Of a DNA stretch of 64,000 bases, positions 51,763 to 60,806 are shown one piece after another. A program made the translations under genes and the position numbers. The notes beneath the pieces were generated by a model. That model did not search any database and was not told the origin of the DNA. It saw only the letters and a list, made by a program, of their open reading frames with translations. The stretch covers positions 1-64,000 of the forward strand of contig JAEEVW010000018.1 in NCBI GenBank assembly GCA_016291085.1. Direction: 5' to 3'. The stretch comes from Prevotella sp. Its GTDB lineage: Bacteria; Bacteroidota; Bacteroidia; Bacteroidales; Bacteroidaceae. Positions within the stretch are counted from its first letter, which is position 1, and each line of letters starts with the position of its first letter.

Positions 51763-52341
51763 ATGACCGACGAATACCGCACCATATCAGGCACAAGCGA
51801 GGGATACTACACCGAGAAGCGGAGCAAGTTCCTCGCTTTTGCCCATCATGTGGAAACGACTGACGAGGTGAAGGACATTGTGGCAGGCTACCGCAAGAAG
51901 TATTACGATGCCCGCCATGTTTGCTATGCCTATATGTTGGGATTCGAGCGCCAGGACTTCCGCGCCAACGACGACGGCGAGCCCTCGTCGACAGCAGGCA
52001 AGCCCATCCTCGGACAGATTAACAGCAACGAACTGACCAACATACTGATTGTCGTGGTTCGCTATTATGGTGGCGTGAATCTGGGTACCAGCGGTCTCAT
52101 TGTTGCCTATCGCGAAGCAGCTGCCGATGCCCTCGCCCACGCAACCATTGAGACCCGTCAGGTAGAGGAAATCGTGAAGTACAGCTTCGCCTATCCGCAG
52201 ATGAACGATGTGATGCGCATCGTGAAGGACATGAATCCGCGCATCGTCAGCCAAACGTTTGAAAACACTTGCGAAATCGTGCTAAGCATCCGCAAGAGCG
52301 AGGCAGAGCAGTTGCGCAGCAGGCTGGCAAAACTACTCTAA
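51763..52341 (+). CDS. YigZ/IMPACT family protein
   Basis: A 192-residue protein with the UPF0029 domain: EGYYTEKRSKFLAFAHHV, then DARHVCYAYMLG, FRANDDGEPSSTAGKPILGQI, and VRYYGGVNLGTSGLIVAYREAA. These match the IMPACT core. The second half is a DUF1949-like ferredoxin fold. Function is unclear; the family may bind nucleic acids or regulate translation. It converges with the next gene, with an overlap of nine bases at the stop codons. Confidence 0.93.
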   Translation: MTDEYRTISGTSEGYYTEKRSKFLAFAHHVETTDEVKDIVAGYRKKYYDARHVCYAYMLGFERQDFRANDDGEPSSTAGKPILGQINSNELTNILIVVVRYYGGVNLGTSGLIVAYREAAADALAHATIETRQVEEIVKYSFAYPQMNDVMRIVKDMNPRIVSQTFENTCEIVLSIRKSEAEQLRSRLAKLL

Positions 52342-52980
52342 TTCAATGATGGTTTCCTCGAACATGCCGTCGCGATTGATGATGTAGCGGCGGGAATTCA
52401 CTAGCTCGGGTTTACGCTCACGGTCGTGTGACTGGTAGTAGATAATGAGCGTAATCTCATATTTACTCGTGATATAATATTCCATCGCAGTCTGACCGAA
52501 GTCATCCTCGCGGTCTTCGTCCTTCTGCTCGTAGATGCATAGCTGGTCGATGGGCTGATGGCGCGAATCCATCGTGTACAGATAAAGACGCGGCGTGATG
52601 GAATCCACCATTTCAGCCACCATAAATACTGGGCGGCGATAGGCTTTAGGAAGCGCCAACGCCTTCAGGTGGGCGCTGACAGGATAGCCAAAGTATTCGT
52701 TGATGGTCATGGGCACAGGGATAAAATGCCCGATTTGCCACAGGTCGCTGCCAGCCGACTTGATGGGCAAAGTATGGATAGCCAGCGTATCGAACCACGC
52801 ATCGACAGGATTATCGTAGATACCAGCCTTCTGCTGGATATCCTTAACCGTCTCTGCCTTACGAATGCTGTCGACCATCTCCATATAGTAGGCGGCATCG
52901 CGCTGACGACCCTTACACGACAGCAGTAATACCGACAACAGGCACACACAGAAAACAACGCTGTTTCGCAGTCTATTCAT
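52333..52980 (-). CDS. Lipoprotein of unknown function
   Basis: A 215-residue lipoprotein with signal RLRNSVVFCVCLLSVLLLSCKG (lipobox LLSC). The mature part (DAAYYMEMVDSIRKAETVKDIQQ, then a beta-rich region with VPMTINEYFGYPVSAHLKALALPKAYRRPVFMVAEMVDS) matches no family I recognise. A -7 box (TATTTTTG, complement of 53003-53010) lies 22 bp upstream and overlaps the promoter region of the divergent glycosyltransferase gene. Confidence 0.7.
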   Translation of the reverse strand: MNRLRNSVVFCVCLLSVLLLSCKGRQRDAAYYMEMVDSIRKAETVKDIQQKAGIYDNPVDAWFDTLAIHTLPIKSAGSDLWQIGHFIPVPMTINEYFGYPVSAHLKALALPKAYRRPVFMVAEMVDSITPRLYLYTMDSRHQPIDQLCIYEQKDEDREDDFGQTAMEYYITSKYEITLIIYYQSHDRERKPELVNSRRYIINRDGMFEETIIELE

Positions 52981-53031
52981 AGTTATTCATCTTTATTCGA
53001 TGCAAAAATACGAAATTTTTCTGACAATTGC

Positions 53032-53061
53032 TTGTTTTATAGTCATTTTTTTGTATTTTTG
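53032..53061 (+). promoter_or_regulatory. Glycosyltransferase promoter
   Basis: TTG at 53032-53034, 19 bp, TATTTTTG at 53054-53061, and eight bases to ATG 53070. A divergent -7 box for the lipoprotein gene lies at 53003-53010. Confidence 0.65.
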
Positions 53062-53069
53062 CATCAGCT

Positions 53070-53939
53070 ATGAGAGAATTGTCAATACTGATACCCACTT
53101 TCAACGATCCGTGTAGCACGTTGGTTGGCAACCTGCAACAGCAGGCTGAGGAGTTGGGTATAAGCTATGAGATTCTCGTTGCTGATGACGGTTCAACCCA
53201 ACATAACGTGTTGGAAGAGAATCGGAGCATCAATGCCCTACCCCATTGTCAGTTGATAGAAAGGAGAGTGAATGCCGGCCGGGCAGCGATTCGTAACTTT
53301 CTGGCTCAGCAGGCCCGGTATGCCTGGCTGCTATTCATTGACAGCGATATGGTGGTCTGCCGTAACGACTATCTCAGGAAGTACGCCTCGTGCGAAGAGA
53401 CACCGATTGTTGACGGTGGTGTTGTGATAGGAACCTGTATCCCTGGCAATCTGCGCTCAATGTATGAAAAGGCAGCAGAAAGTGAGCACACTTACGAAGA
53501 ACGCCAGCAGTCGCCCTATCGTGACTTTCATACCGCCAACTTCATGATACAGCGGGCGTTGATGATTGAGCATCCCTTCGATGAGCGTTTCAGGAATTAC
53601 GGCTATGAAGATGTATTGTTTGGCAAAGCGATGGAACAGGCTGGCGTTCCGATACTGCACATTGACAATCCGATGAGCTTTGAAATCTTTGAAGAGAATG
53701 AGCATTTCGTCAGCAAAACGGAAGAAGGCCTGCGCACTCTCTATCAGTTCCGACATGAACTGAAAGGCTATTCGCGCCTCTTGGATCGTGCACAAACCCT
53801 GCCCCGCACCCCGATACGATGGTGGCACCAGCTGTTTGGAGCCATAGAACGGAAACATCTGACAGGCAGACATCCCTCTCTATGGGTATTCAAGATCTAT
53901 AAAACGGGCTATTTCCTGAGTCTGTCCGGCAGGAATTAG
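53070..53939 (+). CDS. Family 2 glycosyltransferase
   Basis: A 289-residue GT-A glycosyltransferase. Motifs: ELSILIPTFNDPCSTLVGNLQQQAEELGISYEILVADDGST (nucleotide-sugar DXD partner region) and WLLFIDSDMVV (DxD). The rest contains the FRNYGYEDVLFGKAMEQAG acceptor segment. No membrane helix is obvious, so it may act at the cytoplasmic membrane on a lipid-linked glycan or on a protein. Overlaps the convergent MltF-like gene by four bases. Confidence 0.9.
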   Translation: MRELSILIPTFNDPCSTLVGNLQQQAEELGISYEILVADDGSTQHNVLEENRSINALPHCQLIERRVNAGRAAIRNFLAQQARYAWLLFIDSDMVVCRNDYLRKYASCEETPIVDGGVVIGTCIPGNLRSMYEKAAESEHTYEERQQSPYRDFHTANFMIQRALMIEHPFDERFRNYGYEDVLFGKAMEQAGVPILHIDNPMSFEIFEENEHFVSKTEEGLRTLYQFRHELKGYSRLLDRAQTLPRTPIRWWHQLFGAIERKHLTGRHPSLWVFKIYKTGYFLSLSGRN

Positions 53940-55120
53940 TCGGCATTAATCTGGTATTTCTTCTTACGTTCGCGCTTGGCCTTCTGGGGAGTGCCACTAA
54001 CCGTTGTGGTGCTGCGGACTGTCTTAACACCACGATAGCCATTCCAACGCTCGTGGATCTTCCGAACATAATCAACCGTCTCAGAACCACGCATATAGCC
54101 GTATTTCACCACAGGATCGTTATAATACTCGGCTTTGCTAAGTCCAAGCACATAGGGTTCTACCTCGCGCCAATGTAGGGCGTTCTTGCCATTCTTGCGG
54201 GCCAGGGCCATTGCGTCACGGATATGGAAATGTCCTCCGTTATAAGCTGCCAATACGAACTTAGTACGCTCGGAGCGGTCAGGAATATCAGAAAAAGTAC
54301 GATCCAGCTCACCCAAATATTTTGCTGCGGCGGCAATGTTCTGTTCTGGATCATAGATACTGCCGCGAGGCAATCCAAGATGATCGGCCGTGCCAGGCAT
54401 AATCTGCATCAGGCCACAAGCTCCTGCCCACGAACGCGCCTGGGGGTCAAAGGTAGACTCCTGATAGCATTGTGCTGCCATCAGGCGCCAGTCCCAACGA
54501 ATGGTCGACGCATAGCGCTGAAAGAAACCGTCGTAATGGGAGATGACACCTCCCGCACGATTGAGCATCGGAGAGAATACACGACGCTTGACAGACCGCG
54601 TTGACAGCAGGAACTCTTCTTGTTTTTTTACGGAGTCGACCATTGACGGATGAAACCATGCTGTCAGTTCACGTTCCAGATCTTCTTTGTCAGAACCTAT
54701 CAACCAGCCAAGGCCTTCCTTCTTCATTGGATAGCAGATGAGGTCAGCCTCGCCTGCGTCAAGACGCTGTTGCATCTCGGCCGAATCGCGACACACCTCC
54801 ATGCGCAACATGACACCAATCTTGTCAGCAAAGGCCTGAGCCAACATGTACTGTGTACCTAAATGACGACCATGATAGTCGTAATAAGTCTCAGGACCTG
54901 TCAGCGTGAGTGCTATCAGCTCACCGTTACGCTGGATGTCATCAAGATCAAAATTATCGTCGGCAGGTATGGTATCAGTAATCTGTCCCCATGGCGTCAC
55001 CACAGGTTCCTGGCGCTTCTTTCCACATGAAACAAGAAGTAGCATGAAAAAGAGGTAGGCTGGCAACTGCCAACCTACATTACTCTTCTTATTCTTGAAA
55101 ATGTGAAAGAATACCTCCAT
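53936..55120 (-). CDS. MltF-like lytic transglycosylase lipoprotein
   Basis: A 394-residue lipoprotein (lipobox LLVSC at about 31) combining a periplasmic SBP_bac_3-type domain (about 65-215) and a C-terminal SLT domain. The transglycosylase Glu lies in MAAQCYQESTFDPQARSWAGACGLMQIMPGTADHLGL; AAYNGG is also present. This is the membrane-bound murein transglycosylase F layout, which cleaves peptidoglycan to form 1,6-anhydroMurNAc. The regulatory domain is expected to sense muropeptides. Confidence 0.93.
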   Translation of the reverse strand: MEVFFHIFKNKKSNVGWQLPAYLFFMLLLVSCGKKRQEPVVTPWGQITDTIPADDNFDLDDIQRNGELIALTLTGPETYYDYHGRHLGTQYMLAQAFADKIGVMLRMEVCRDSAEMQQRLDAGEADLICYPMKKEGLGWLIGSDKEDLERELTAWFHPSMVDSVKKQEEFLLSTRSVKRRVFSPMLNRAGGVISHYDGFFQRYASTIRWDWRLMAAQCYQESTFDPQARSWAGACGLMQIMPGTADHLGLPRGSIYDPEQNIAAAAKYLGELDRTFSDIPDRSERTKFVLAAYNGGHFHIRDAMALARKNGKNALHWREVEPYVLGLSKAEYYNDPVVKYGYMRGSETVDYVRKIHERWNGYRGVKTVRSTTTVSGTPQKAKRERKKKYQINAD

Positions 55121-55141
55121 CTTCCATCAATCATGTCTTTG

Positions 55142-55215
55142 TGATTCCGTCGGGATTCGAACCCGAGACCCACAGCTTAGAAGGCTGTTGCTCTATCCAG
55201 CTGAGCTACGGAACC
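55142..55215 (-). tRNA. tRNA-Arg (anticodon TCT)
   Basis: On the minus strand a complete cloverleaf: acceptor GGTTCCG/CGGAATC, D arm TAGCTCAGCTGGATAGAGC, anticodon stem ACAGC-CTTCTAA-GCTGT with TCT, and T arm CGGGTTCGAATCCCG. Discriminator A at 55142; CCA is not encoded. It lies between the PpiD-like gene and the MltF-like gene. Confidence 0.97.
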
Positions 55216-55227
55216 CAACCCCTCTCC

Positions 55228-57363
55228 TTAGAAGAAGAGGTAGCGATTGTCCTTGACGTTCGCCTTAAAGTATAGCTCGTTAATGAAACGGCTTGCTGCC
55301 TGAAGGGCGCGCTGCTGCAACTGACTCTGCTGCTGCTTAGCATCGAACTTCACACCTTCACGCTGCTTCTTCGAGAGTACCTGGAAGACGTAAGCAGCAC
55401 CATTACCCTTAACGGGAGTTCCACAGAAATCGCCAGCCTTGAGGGAAGCGATAGCACCACTAAGCACCGGCTCGCTGGCACCTGCTGCCTGAACGAAAGC
55501 AGGAGCAGAGAAAGTAATCTGACGAACGCTGTCAACGGTAGCACCCTTGGCCCGAGCGTCAGCAATGCTCTTTACACCAGCCAGCTTCTCAGCAGCTTTT
55601 GCAAACTTCTTGTCGCGAAGGACTTCTTCCTTCACCACATCCTTTACATCTTCGAGGTCACGATAACCCTCAGGATGAACCTTAGTGAGGGCAATCACCA
55701 GCAGATGGTCGTTATTGCCACACTCATAGAGAGGAGAAACTTCACCAGCCTTAGCATCGAAGATCCACTTCATGGCATCGCGAGTTGAACGCAGACCAGC
55801 AACAGTATGCTCTGAATTATACAGGTCCTTGCGCTCCTGAACATTGAAACCGAACTTTGCAGCGTTCTTCTCAAGACCTTCAAGAGTCTTGTTTTCGCTG
55901 ACATACTGGCTGAAGTTGTTGTAAGCCTGTGAATAGGTATCCTTAGAGAAGTCGATGGTGTGCTTCACCACAGCAACGTCATACTTGTCAACCATATTCT
56001 TGCGGTTGCTAACCTGCAGGATGATATTACCCTGAGTGAGCTCGATGTTCTTCAGTTCGCCAACACCCAGTGTGGTCAGAGCTGTGAGATACTGCTTGGT
56101 GTCAGCATCAATAGCTGTCATGCGCTCATACATAGCTGAAGTGAGCCACTGTTTCTCAGCAGTCTGGCCATACTTCTTAGCCAAAGCGTCGAAGTCTGCA
56201 CCAGCCTTCAGAGCGGTATAGATACTGTCAGCACGCTTGTGAGCTTCATCGGCAGTCTCACCACCGACCTGAATCTGACGATACTCAATAGAATCGGGCT
56301 GCTGGACCTTAGCAATATACTTCACCACATTGAGCGTGTTGTCGTAACGGGTCTCGAAAGGAGCAGAAACCTGACCAACCTGCATAGAGTCGATCTTTGC
56401 GGCAATGTCAGAAGGAAGAGTCGTACGGCTTACAGGGAAACCGATATAGGCCTGCTGAGACTGAGCTTTGCGAACAACCTCGGCTACAGCCATGCCAGAT
56501 TCAAACTGGCTCTTGGCCTCATTCATCTTCTTCATCAACTCGGTACGGTCAGCTGCTGATGCAACTACCTGGAAATCGACATACTTAATATCACGGCTCT
56601 CGACATACTGCTTGAACATCTCCTTTTTCTCACCATACATAGCCTTCAGGTCGGCATCGCTGACTTCGACCTCGTTATCCTTGATAGTTGAATAAGGGAT
56701 GGCAGCCAACTGGATGTCACTCTCTTCGTTCTGACCATCAAAAGCCATCTTGGCTGATACTGGGTTCGAGAAAAGACACTGTGCCAGAAGAGACTGATAC
56801 TTTGAGTTCAGCAGATTGCTGCGCAACTGCTTCTCGATGAACTTCCAATAATTGTAAACACGCTGATATTGTTCTGCCACCTCAGATGACTGCTGTGCCT
56901 TCTTATAATCAGCCAAGAACTTAGTGAGCTGTGTCACGTCGAAACGTCCAGTCTCCTGATTCACGAAAGGAGTCTGTGTAAGCATGGGGTTCGTACCTGC
57001 CTTCAGCACATTCTGAAGTTCCTCGTCAGTAACTGTAAGTCCAAGTTTAGAAGCCTCATTCTCAAGGATCGTGTTGTTGACAAACTGCTGCCACACCTGA
57101 TCCTTCACCTGATTCAGCTCCTCCTCAGAGAGGTTGTCACGTCCCTGAGTCATCTTGATGACATCCTGATACTCATCCACGAGAGCCTGGAAGTCCTGTA
57201 CTGAAATTTTCTTACCTAACACTTCGCCGACCTGTTGACGACGCTCATTGTTTGTTGCTTCACATGAGCGGAACATCTCTTCGGCAATGAATGCAAACAG
57301 GGCCAGACCAATCACTGTAGCGAGTACTGGTCCCCAGCTTCTAATTTTTCCAATTGCTGCCAT
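55228..57363 (-). CDS. Periplasmic peptidyl-prolyl isomerase / chaperone (PpiD-like)
   Basis: A 711-residue protein with an N-terminal membrane anchor (IRSWGPVLATVIGLALFAFIAEEMF), a SurA-N-like helical chaperone domain (ISVQDFQALVDEYQDVIK), a parvulin/rotamase domain around residues 330-480 (GQVSAPFETRYDNTLNVVKYIAKVQQPDSIEYRQIQVGG) and a C-terminal SurA-like tail. This is the PpiD arrangement, helping outer-membrane proteins fold after Sec translocation. Many residues are Lys/Gln-rich. Preceded by a good promoter 62 bp upstream. Confidence 0.92.
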   Translation of the reverse strand: MAAIGKIRSWGPVLATVIGLALFAFIAEEMFRSCEATNNERRQQVGEVLGKKISVQDFQALVDEYQDVIKMTQGRDNLSEEELNQVKDQVWQQFVNNTILENEASKLGLTVTDEELQNVLKAGTNPMLTQTPFVNQETGRFDVTQLTKFLADYKKAQQSSEVAEQYQRVYNYWKFIEKQLRSNLLNSKYQSLLAQCLFSNPVSAKMAFDGQNEESDIQLAAIPYSTIKDNEVEVSDADLKAMYGEKKEMFKQYVESRDIKYVDFQVVASAADRTELMKKMNEAKSQFESGMAVAEVVRKAQSQQAYIGFPVSRTTLPSDIAAKIDSMQVGQVSAPFETRYDNTLNVVKYIAKVQQPDSIEYRQIQVGGETADEAHKRADSIYTALKAGADFDALAKKYGQTAEKQWLTSAMYERMTAIDADTKQYLTALTTLGVGELKNIELTQGNIILQVSNRKNMVDKYDVAVVKHTIDFSKDTYSQAYNNFSQYVSENKTLEGLEKNAAKFGFNVQERKDLYNSEHTVAGLRSTRDAMKWIFDAKAGEVSPLYECGNNDHLLVIALTKVHPEGYRDLEDVKDVVKEEVLRDKKFAKAAEKLAGVKSIADARAKGATVDSVRQITFSAPAFVQAAGASEPVLSGAIASLKAGDFCGTPVKGNGAAYVFQVLSKKQREGVKFDAKQQQSQLQQRALQAASRFINELYFKANVKDNRYLFF

Positions 57364-57425
57364 TGTTTTATTCTGTTTTTAATAATTTTCTGTTCTTTAA
57401 AATCGACATTTGTCAATTCGGCCTG

Positions 57426-57457
57426 CAAAATTACTGATTTTCTTTGAATTGAGCAAA
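57426..57457 (-). promoter_or_regulatory. Promoter of the PpiD-like gene
   Basis: On the minus strand: TTTG (complement of 57454-57457), 20 bp, TAATTTTG (complement of 57426-57433), a consensus match. Confidence 0.82.
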
Positions 57458-57476
57458 TTTTTGCAGGGGAATTTAG

Positions 57477-58736
57477 TTATTCCGTGACTTTTAGCCTTAC
57501 CAATTCGATTTTTGTCATTGTGTTTTTGACGATTTTGAACTGGAAACGTCCGATAGACACTACTTCATTCAGCTTCGGGAATGACTGATATTCATGTAGG
57601 ATCAGTCCACCCACAGTCATATAATCATCGCTTTCCGGAAGGTCCAAGTCGAATAGTTCGTTGACTTTCTCTATCTCCAATCGTGCCGAGAGCATGTAGT
57701 CGCCATCAGCCAACTGCTTGGCTACGTATTTCTGATTATCGTGCTCGTCCTCAATATCACCTGTAATCTCCTCCACGATATCTTCGAGGGAAACGATGCC
57801 GCTGGTACCGCCAAATTCGTCAATCACCACACCCAAGGATTTCTTCTGCTGCAGAAAGATATGCATCAGCTTGCGTGCTGCCATTGTCTCCGGAACATAA
57901 GGCATCTGCTGAATATGTTTCACAATCTTAGTGAAATGCTTGAACATCTCAGAAGAGTGGATATAGCCAATGATATGGTCAATATCTCCGCGATAGACAA
58001 TAATCTTGGAATGCCCGCTCTCAATGAATTTGTTCTTAAGTTGTTCTGTGGTACAATCCTCCACATCGACAGCAACAATCTCTGTACGCGGCACCATGCA
58101 GTCACGTACTTTGGTATCCGCAAAATCGAGGGCGTTATGAAATAGTTCCACCTCGTCCTCAATCTCCGTATCGTCCCTGGCATTGTCAATACTCGACTGT
58201 ACAAGATAGTCTAAGTCAACCTTTGTAAACTCCTTCCCCTCAGTCTCTTTGGGCATTTTGACACCTATGAGACGTAAGAATCCACGAGATAGCAATGTGG
58301 AAAAACGTGATATAGGCCAAAGCACGATATAACACAGGAATGCCGGTAGTGCGAAGAATGTCATTAAACCATTAGGATTGGACTTGAAGATGGTTTTCGG
58401 CAGGAACTCACCCGTAAAAAGCACAACCATGGTTGATAGTAGCGTGTCACACGTCACACGAGCTCCATCACTCAGCGGTGCAAAGAGCGTGGCGTCAAAG
58501 ATTCTGGCAAAGAGGATACCGTAGACCACCAATGCAATATTGTTACCCACAAGCATCGTAGAAATGAAATGGCTTGGTTGTCTATAGAAAACATCCAAAG
58601 CACGCTGGGCGAGCCCATGCTTGTCGCGATCCATCTCAACACGAAGTCGGTTACTCGACACAAAGGCTATCTCCATGCCTGAGAAGAAGGCAGAGAACAC
58701 CATCGATATCAATAGTCCTATAATGAGATCCGTCAT
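57477..58736 (-). CDS. GldE-like CNNM/CBS transmembrane protein
   Basis: A 419-residue protein of the hemolysin/CorC superfamily. It has a CNNM membrane domain with four helices (LIIGLLISMVFSAFFSGMEIAFVSSNRL ...), two CBS domains (from about residue 205, MVPRTEIVAVDVED; later GVVIDEFGGTSGIVSLEDIVEEITGDIEDEHD) and a CorC_HlyC C-terminus. In Bacteroidetes this is often called GldE; magnesium/cobalt efflux is the family role in other bacteria. It lies just downstream of lptC. Confidence 0.92.
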   Translation of the reverse strand: MTDLIIGLLISMVFSAFFSGMEIAFVSSNRLRVEMDRDKHGLAQRALDVFYRQPSHFISTMLVGNNIALVVYGILFARIFDATLFAPLSDGARVTCDTLLSTMVVLFTGEFLPKTIFKSNPNGLMTFFALPAFLCYIVLWPISRFSTLLSRGFLRLIGVKMPKETEGKEFTKVDLDYLVQSSIDNARDDTEIEDEVELFHNALDFADTKVRDCMVPRTEIVAVDVEDCTTEQLKNKFIESGHSKIIVYRGDIDHIIGYIHSSEMFKHFTKIVKHIQQMPYVPETMAARKLMHIFLQQKKSLGVVIDEFGGTSGIVSLEDIVEEITGDIEDEHDNQKYVAKQLADGDYMLSARLEIEKVNELFDLDLPESDDYMTVGGLILHEYQSFPKLNEVVSIGRFQFKIVKNTMTKIELVRLKVTE

Positions 58737-58738
58737 GG

Positions 58739-59407
58739 CTATGGAATTATGGGTTTAGGAGTCGCTTTCCTGCGTGTAGCAGCAGGACGCACTGGTGTCG
58801 GCGGCTGCGTGGAATCCGGTTTCTGTGCATCGGCAGGTTGCTGCTGGCTATTATTATCGTTCTCGATATCCTCAGACTGGAAAGAACCTACGCTGTTGGT
58901 GACTTCATAGTGCATCATATGCTCGTCACTTCGGAAATAAGTGCCTTGCAGGGTTCGTTCTGGGGTAACAACCTTAGAGAACTTGTGAGAATAGAACTCA
59001 TGCCTGACTCCGTCCCAGTAGAGTTCCTCGCTGTCGAAGACGAGACCATTGACATTGCGAATATGTACTCGTCCACGTAATTCCCATAGTTTCTGCTGTT
59101 CATAATACCATGCTGTATCAGCATTAATATAGCCTTCAACATGGAATTGTTCGTCAAACTGTTCGAGGAAGATACCTTTCTCAAAAGTCCAACGGGGAGG
59201 TTGTTTAATGGTGTTAACATCCCAACGCTCAGTTACAATCTTATATTTGATGACACCCGAGTCGCTTATGAGCGTGTTTACGCCATAGCTTGTCATCATG
59301 GATACAGAGTCGCGCTCATTGATGGCAGGAGCAGTGTGTTCATGAACTTCAGAACATGAACATAAAACGATCAAGAATAAACTATGAACGATTAGTCGAC
59401 TTTCCAT
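58739..59407 (-). CDS. lptC: LPS export periplasmic protein LptC
   Basis: A 222-residue protein with a signal-like start (ESRLIVHSLFLIVLCSC, lipobox LCSC possible), then a beta-rich domain typical of LptC: KYKIVTERWDVNTIKQPPRWTFEKGIFLEQFDEQFHVEGYINADTAWYYEQQKLWELRGRVHIRNVNGLVF. The C-terminus is Gln/Pro/Thr-rich. It should bridge LptB2FG to the LptA bridge. The start at 59407 overlaps the upstream gene by 16 bases; 59419 is an alternative. Confidence 0.88.
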   Translation of the reverse strand: MESRLIVHSLFLIVLCSCSEVHEHTAPAINERDSVSMMTSYGVNTLISDSGVIKYKIVTERWDVNTIKQPPRWTFEKGIFLEQFDEQFHVEGYINADTAWYYEQQKLWELRGRVHIRNVNGLVFDSEELYWDGVRHEFYSHKFSKVVTPERTLQGTYFRSDEHMMHYEVTNSVGSFQSEDIENDNNSQQQPADAQKPDSTQPPTPVRPAATRRKATPKPIIP

Positions 59408-60708
59408 TTTGCAAACCAACGTTCGTTGAAGGTCAGTCCGATGTTGATGCGGAACGTATTCTCCGTCAACAGGTCCTTCGCAGAATTATGAACCCACTGG
59501 GCACTGATATTCAGGGAAGTACGGTTGTTCCAAGTATTTACAATAGGAATACCGAAACCAGCACTAAGCGTCAATTCCTTAGGACCATCCTGCGTACCTA
59601 TTTTATAATAAGGTGTAGCATAGGAAGCACCCATGCGATAGTGGACACGCTTCAGGAATTTACGATTCATGGCATCGGGAATCCAATCGAAACCCACGGT
59701 GAACTTATGACGGTCACACAGGATTCCGCTTGTAGCCTCATAGTGCTTTGTGGTATTGTTTATCATGGGGAAATCCAATGAAGCCCACTTCTGTAACTGA
59801 TAGTCAGCACCGATAGTCAAGCTTTTCTTGTGTACCAACGAAGCACCAAAGCCAAAGGAATAAGGCAGGCTAAGGCCATTTGCGACACTATCGGTTGTCG
59901 TCGAAGACACGCTAGTGGTGGAATTGGCGTTTGTGATACTCATTCGTGCATCAGCCCCCAATTTATGTCCAAAGCCAACAATTGCGCCCAATGTCAGCTG
60001 GTCATTTTTGGTGATATCGGCAGACCACTGAGCACCAAGGTCGAGTTTCCAACTGTTGACATTTGCACTATAAGTACGTGTCAGCGTGTTTGCATAGCTG
60101 TCGCTGAATACTGAGGTCACCGTCTTCTCATATTTTCCCCAAAAATACGACATATTTGCACCCACAGAAAGACCTTTGGCAAATTCCCAACCCAAGCCGA
60201 CAAAAGCCTGAGAGAAACCGCCGCTTCCCTTATACGTATTGTTGTAATAGTTGTCGCTGATACCGCCAAAATAGTCGCTTTCATGTGAACCAATCCATTC
60301 GGCATTATAGAAATTATAGCCAATATTTGAATAAGGTATTACACCAAAACTGGCACCAACCTTCTTCAATAGGCGGAATGAAGCTACAGCATAGTCGAAA
60401 TCAGCTGTTTTAGCATTCTTTTTGACGTCCCCCTCCTTAAAGTTAGTGATTTGTCCTGAGAGACCGATATCAAAAATCATCGTCAATGAGTCTACCGCAG
60501 AATAAGAAGCCGGATTCATCACATTGGGATGCTTACTGTCACGAACACCAATAGAAAGTCCTGCCATACCCCGACCGAAACTCAGCGATTGATCTGACAG
60601 CACGCCTATGCCGAACTGACTGTATGGAGATAGCGTATTGCTAACTTGGCCCATAGCGGAAATGGCCATGAAGCCAGCCAAAATACTTCCAAATATACTT
60701 TTTTTCAT
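59392..60708 (-). CDS. Outer-membrane barrel protein (OmpP1/FadL-like)
   Basis: A 438-residue protein with signal peptide (KKSIFGSILAGFMAISAMGQ) and a strand-rich body of repeating hydrophobic-polar segments ending in an amphipathic strand (FRINIGLTFNERWFAKWKVD). The order NTLSPYSQFGIGVLSDQSLSFGRGMAGLSIG resembles a FadL-type hatch region. Function unknown; in related genomes this gene precedes lptC, as here, but no role in LPS export is proven. It is the first of three overlapping or tightly spaced genes with lptC and gldE. Confidence 0.82.
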   Translation of the reverse strand: MKKSIFGSILAGFMAISAMGQVSNTLSPYSQFGIGVLSDQSLSFGRGMAGLSIGVRDSKHPNVMNPASYSAVDSLTMIFDIGLSGQITNFKEGDVKKNAKTADFDYAVASFRLLKKVGASFGVIPYSNIGYNFYNAEWIGSHESDYFGGISDNYYNNTYKGSGGFSQAFVGLGWEFAKGLSVGANMSYFWGKYEKTVTSVFSDSYANTLTRTYSANVNSWKLDLGAQWSADITKNDQLTLGAIVGFGHKLGADARMSITNANSTTSVSSTTTDSVANGLSLPYSFGFGASLVHKKSLTIGADYQLQKWASLDFPMINNTTKHYEATSGILCDRHKFTVGFDWIPDAMNRKFLKRVHYRMGASYATPYYKIGTQDGPKELTLSAGFGIPIVNTWNNRTSLNISAQWVHNSAKDLLTENTFRINIGLTFNERWFAKWKVD

Positions 60709-60794
60709 TTACTTTTTCCTTGCTTATTCGAAAATCGTCTGCAAAATTATTGAAAAAAAACGAAATAAACGCACGATAAGTGGAAAATATAAGC

Positions 60795-60802
60795 TAATTT
60801 TG
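60795..60802 (+). promoter_or_regulatory. -7 box of the DUF4105 gene
   Basis: TAATTTTG at 60795-60802, followed by only four bases before the GTG start codon at 60807. No clear -33 TTTG lies 19-21 bp upstream. A minus-strand box, TAATTTTG (complement of 60742-60749), serves the divergent outer-membrane gene. Confidence 0.6.
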
Positions 60803-60806
60803 CATC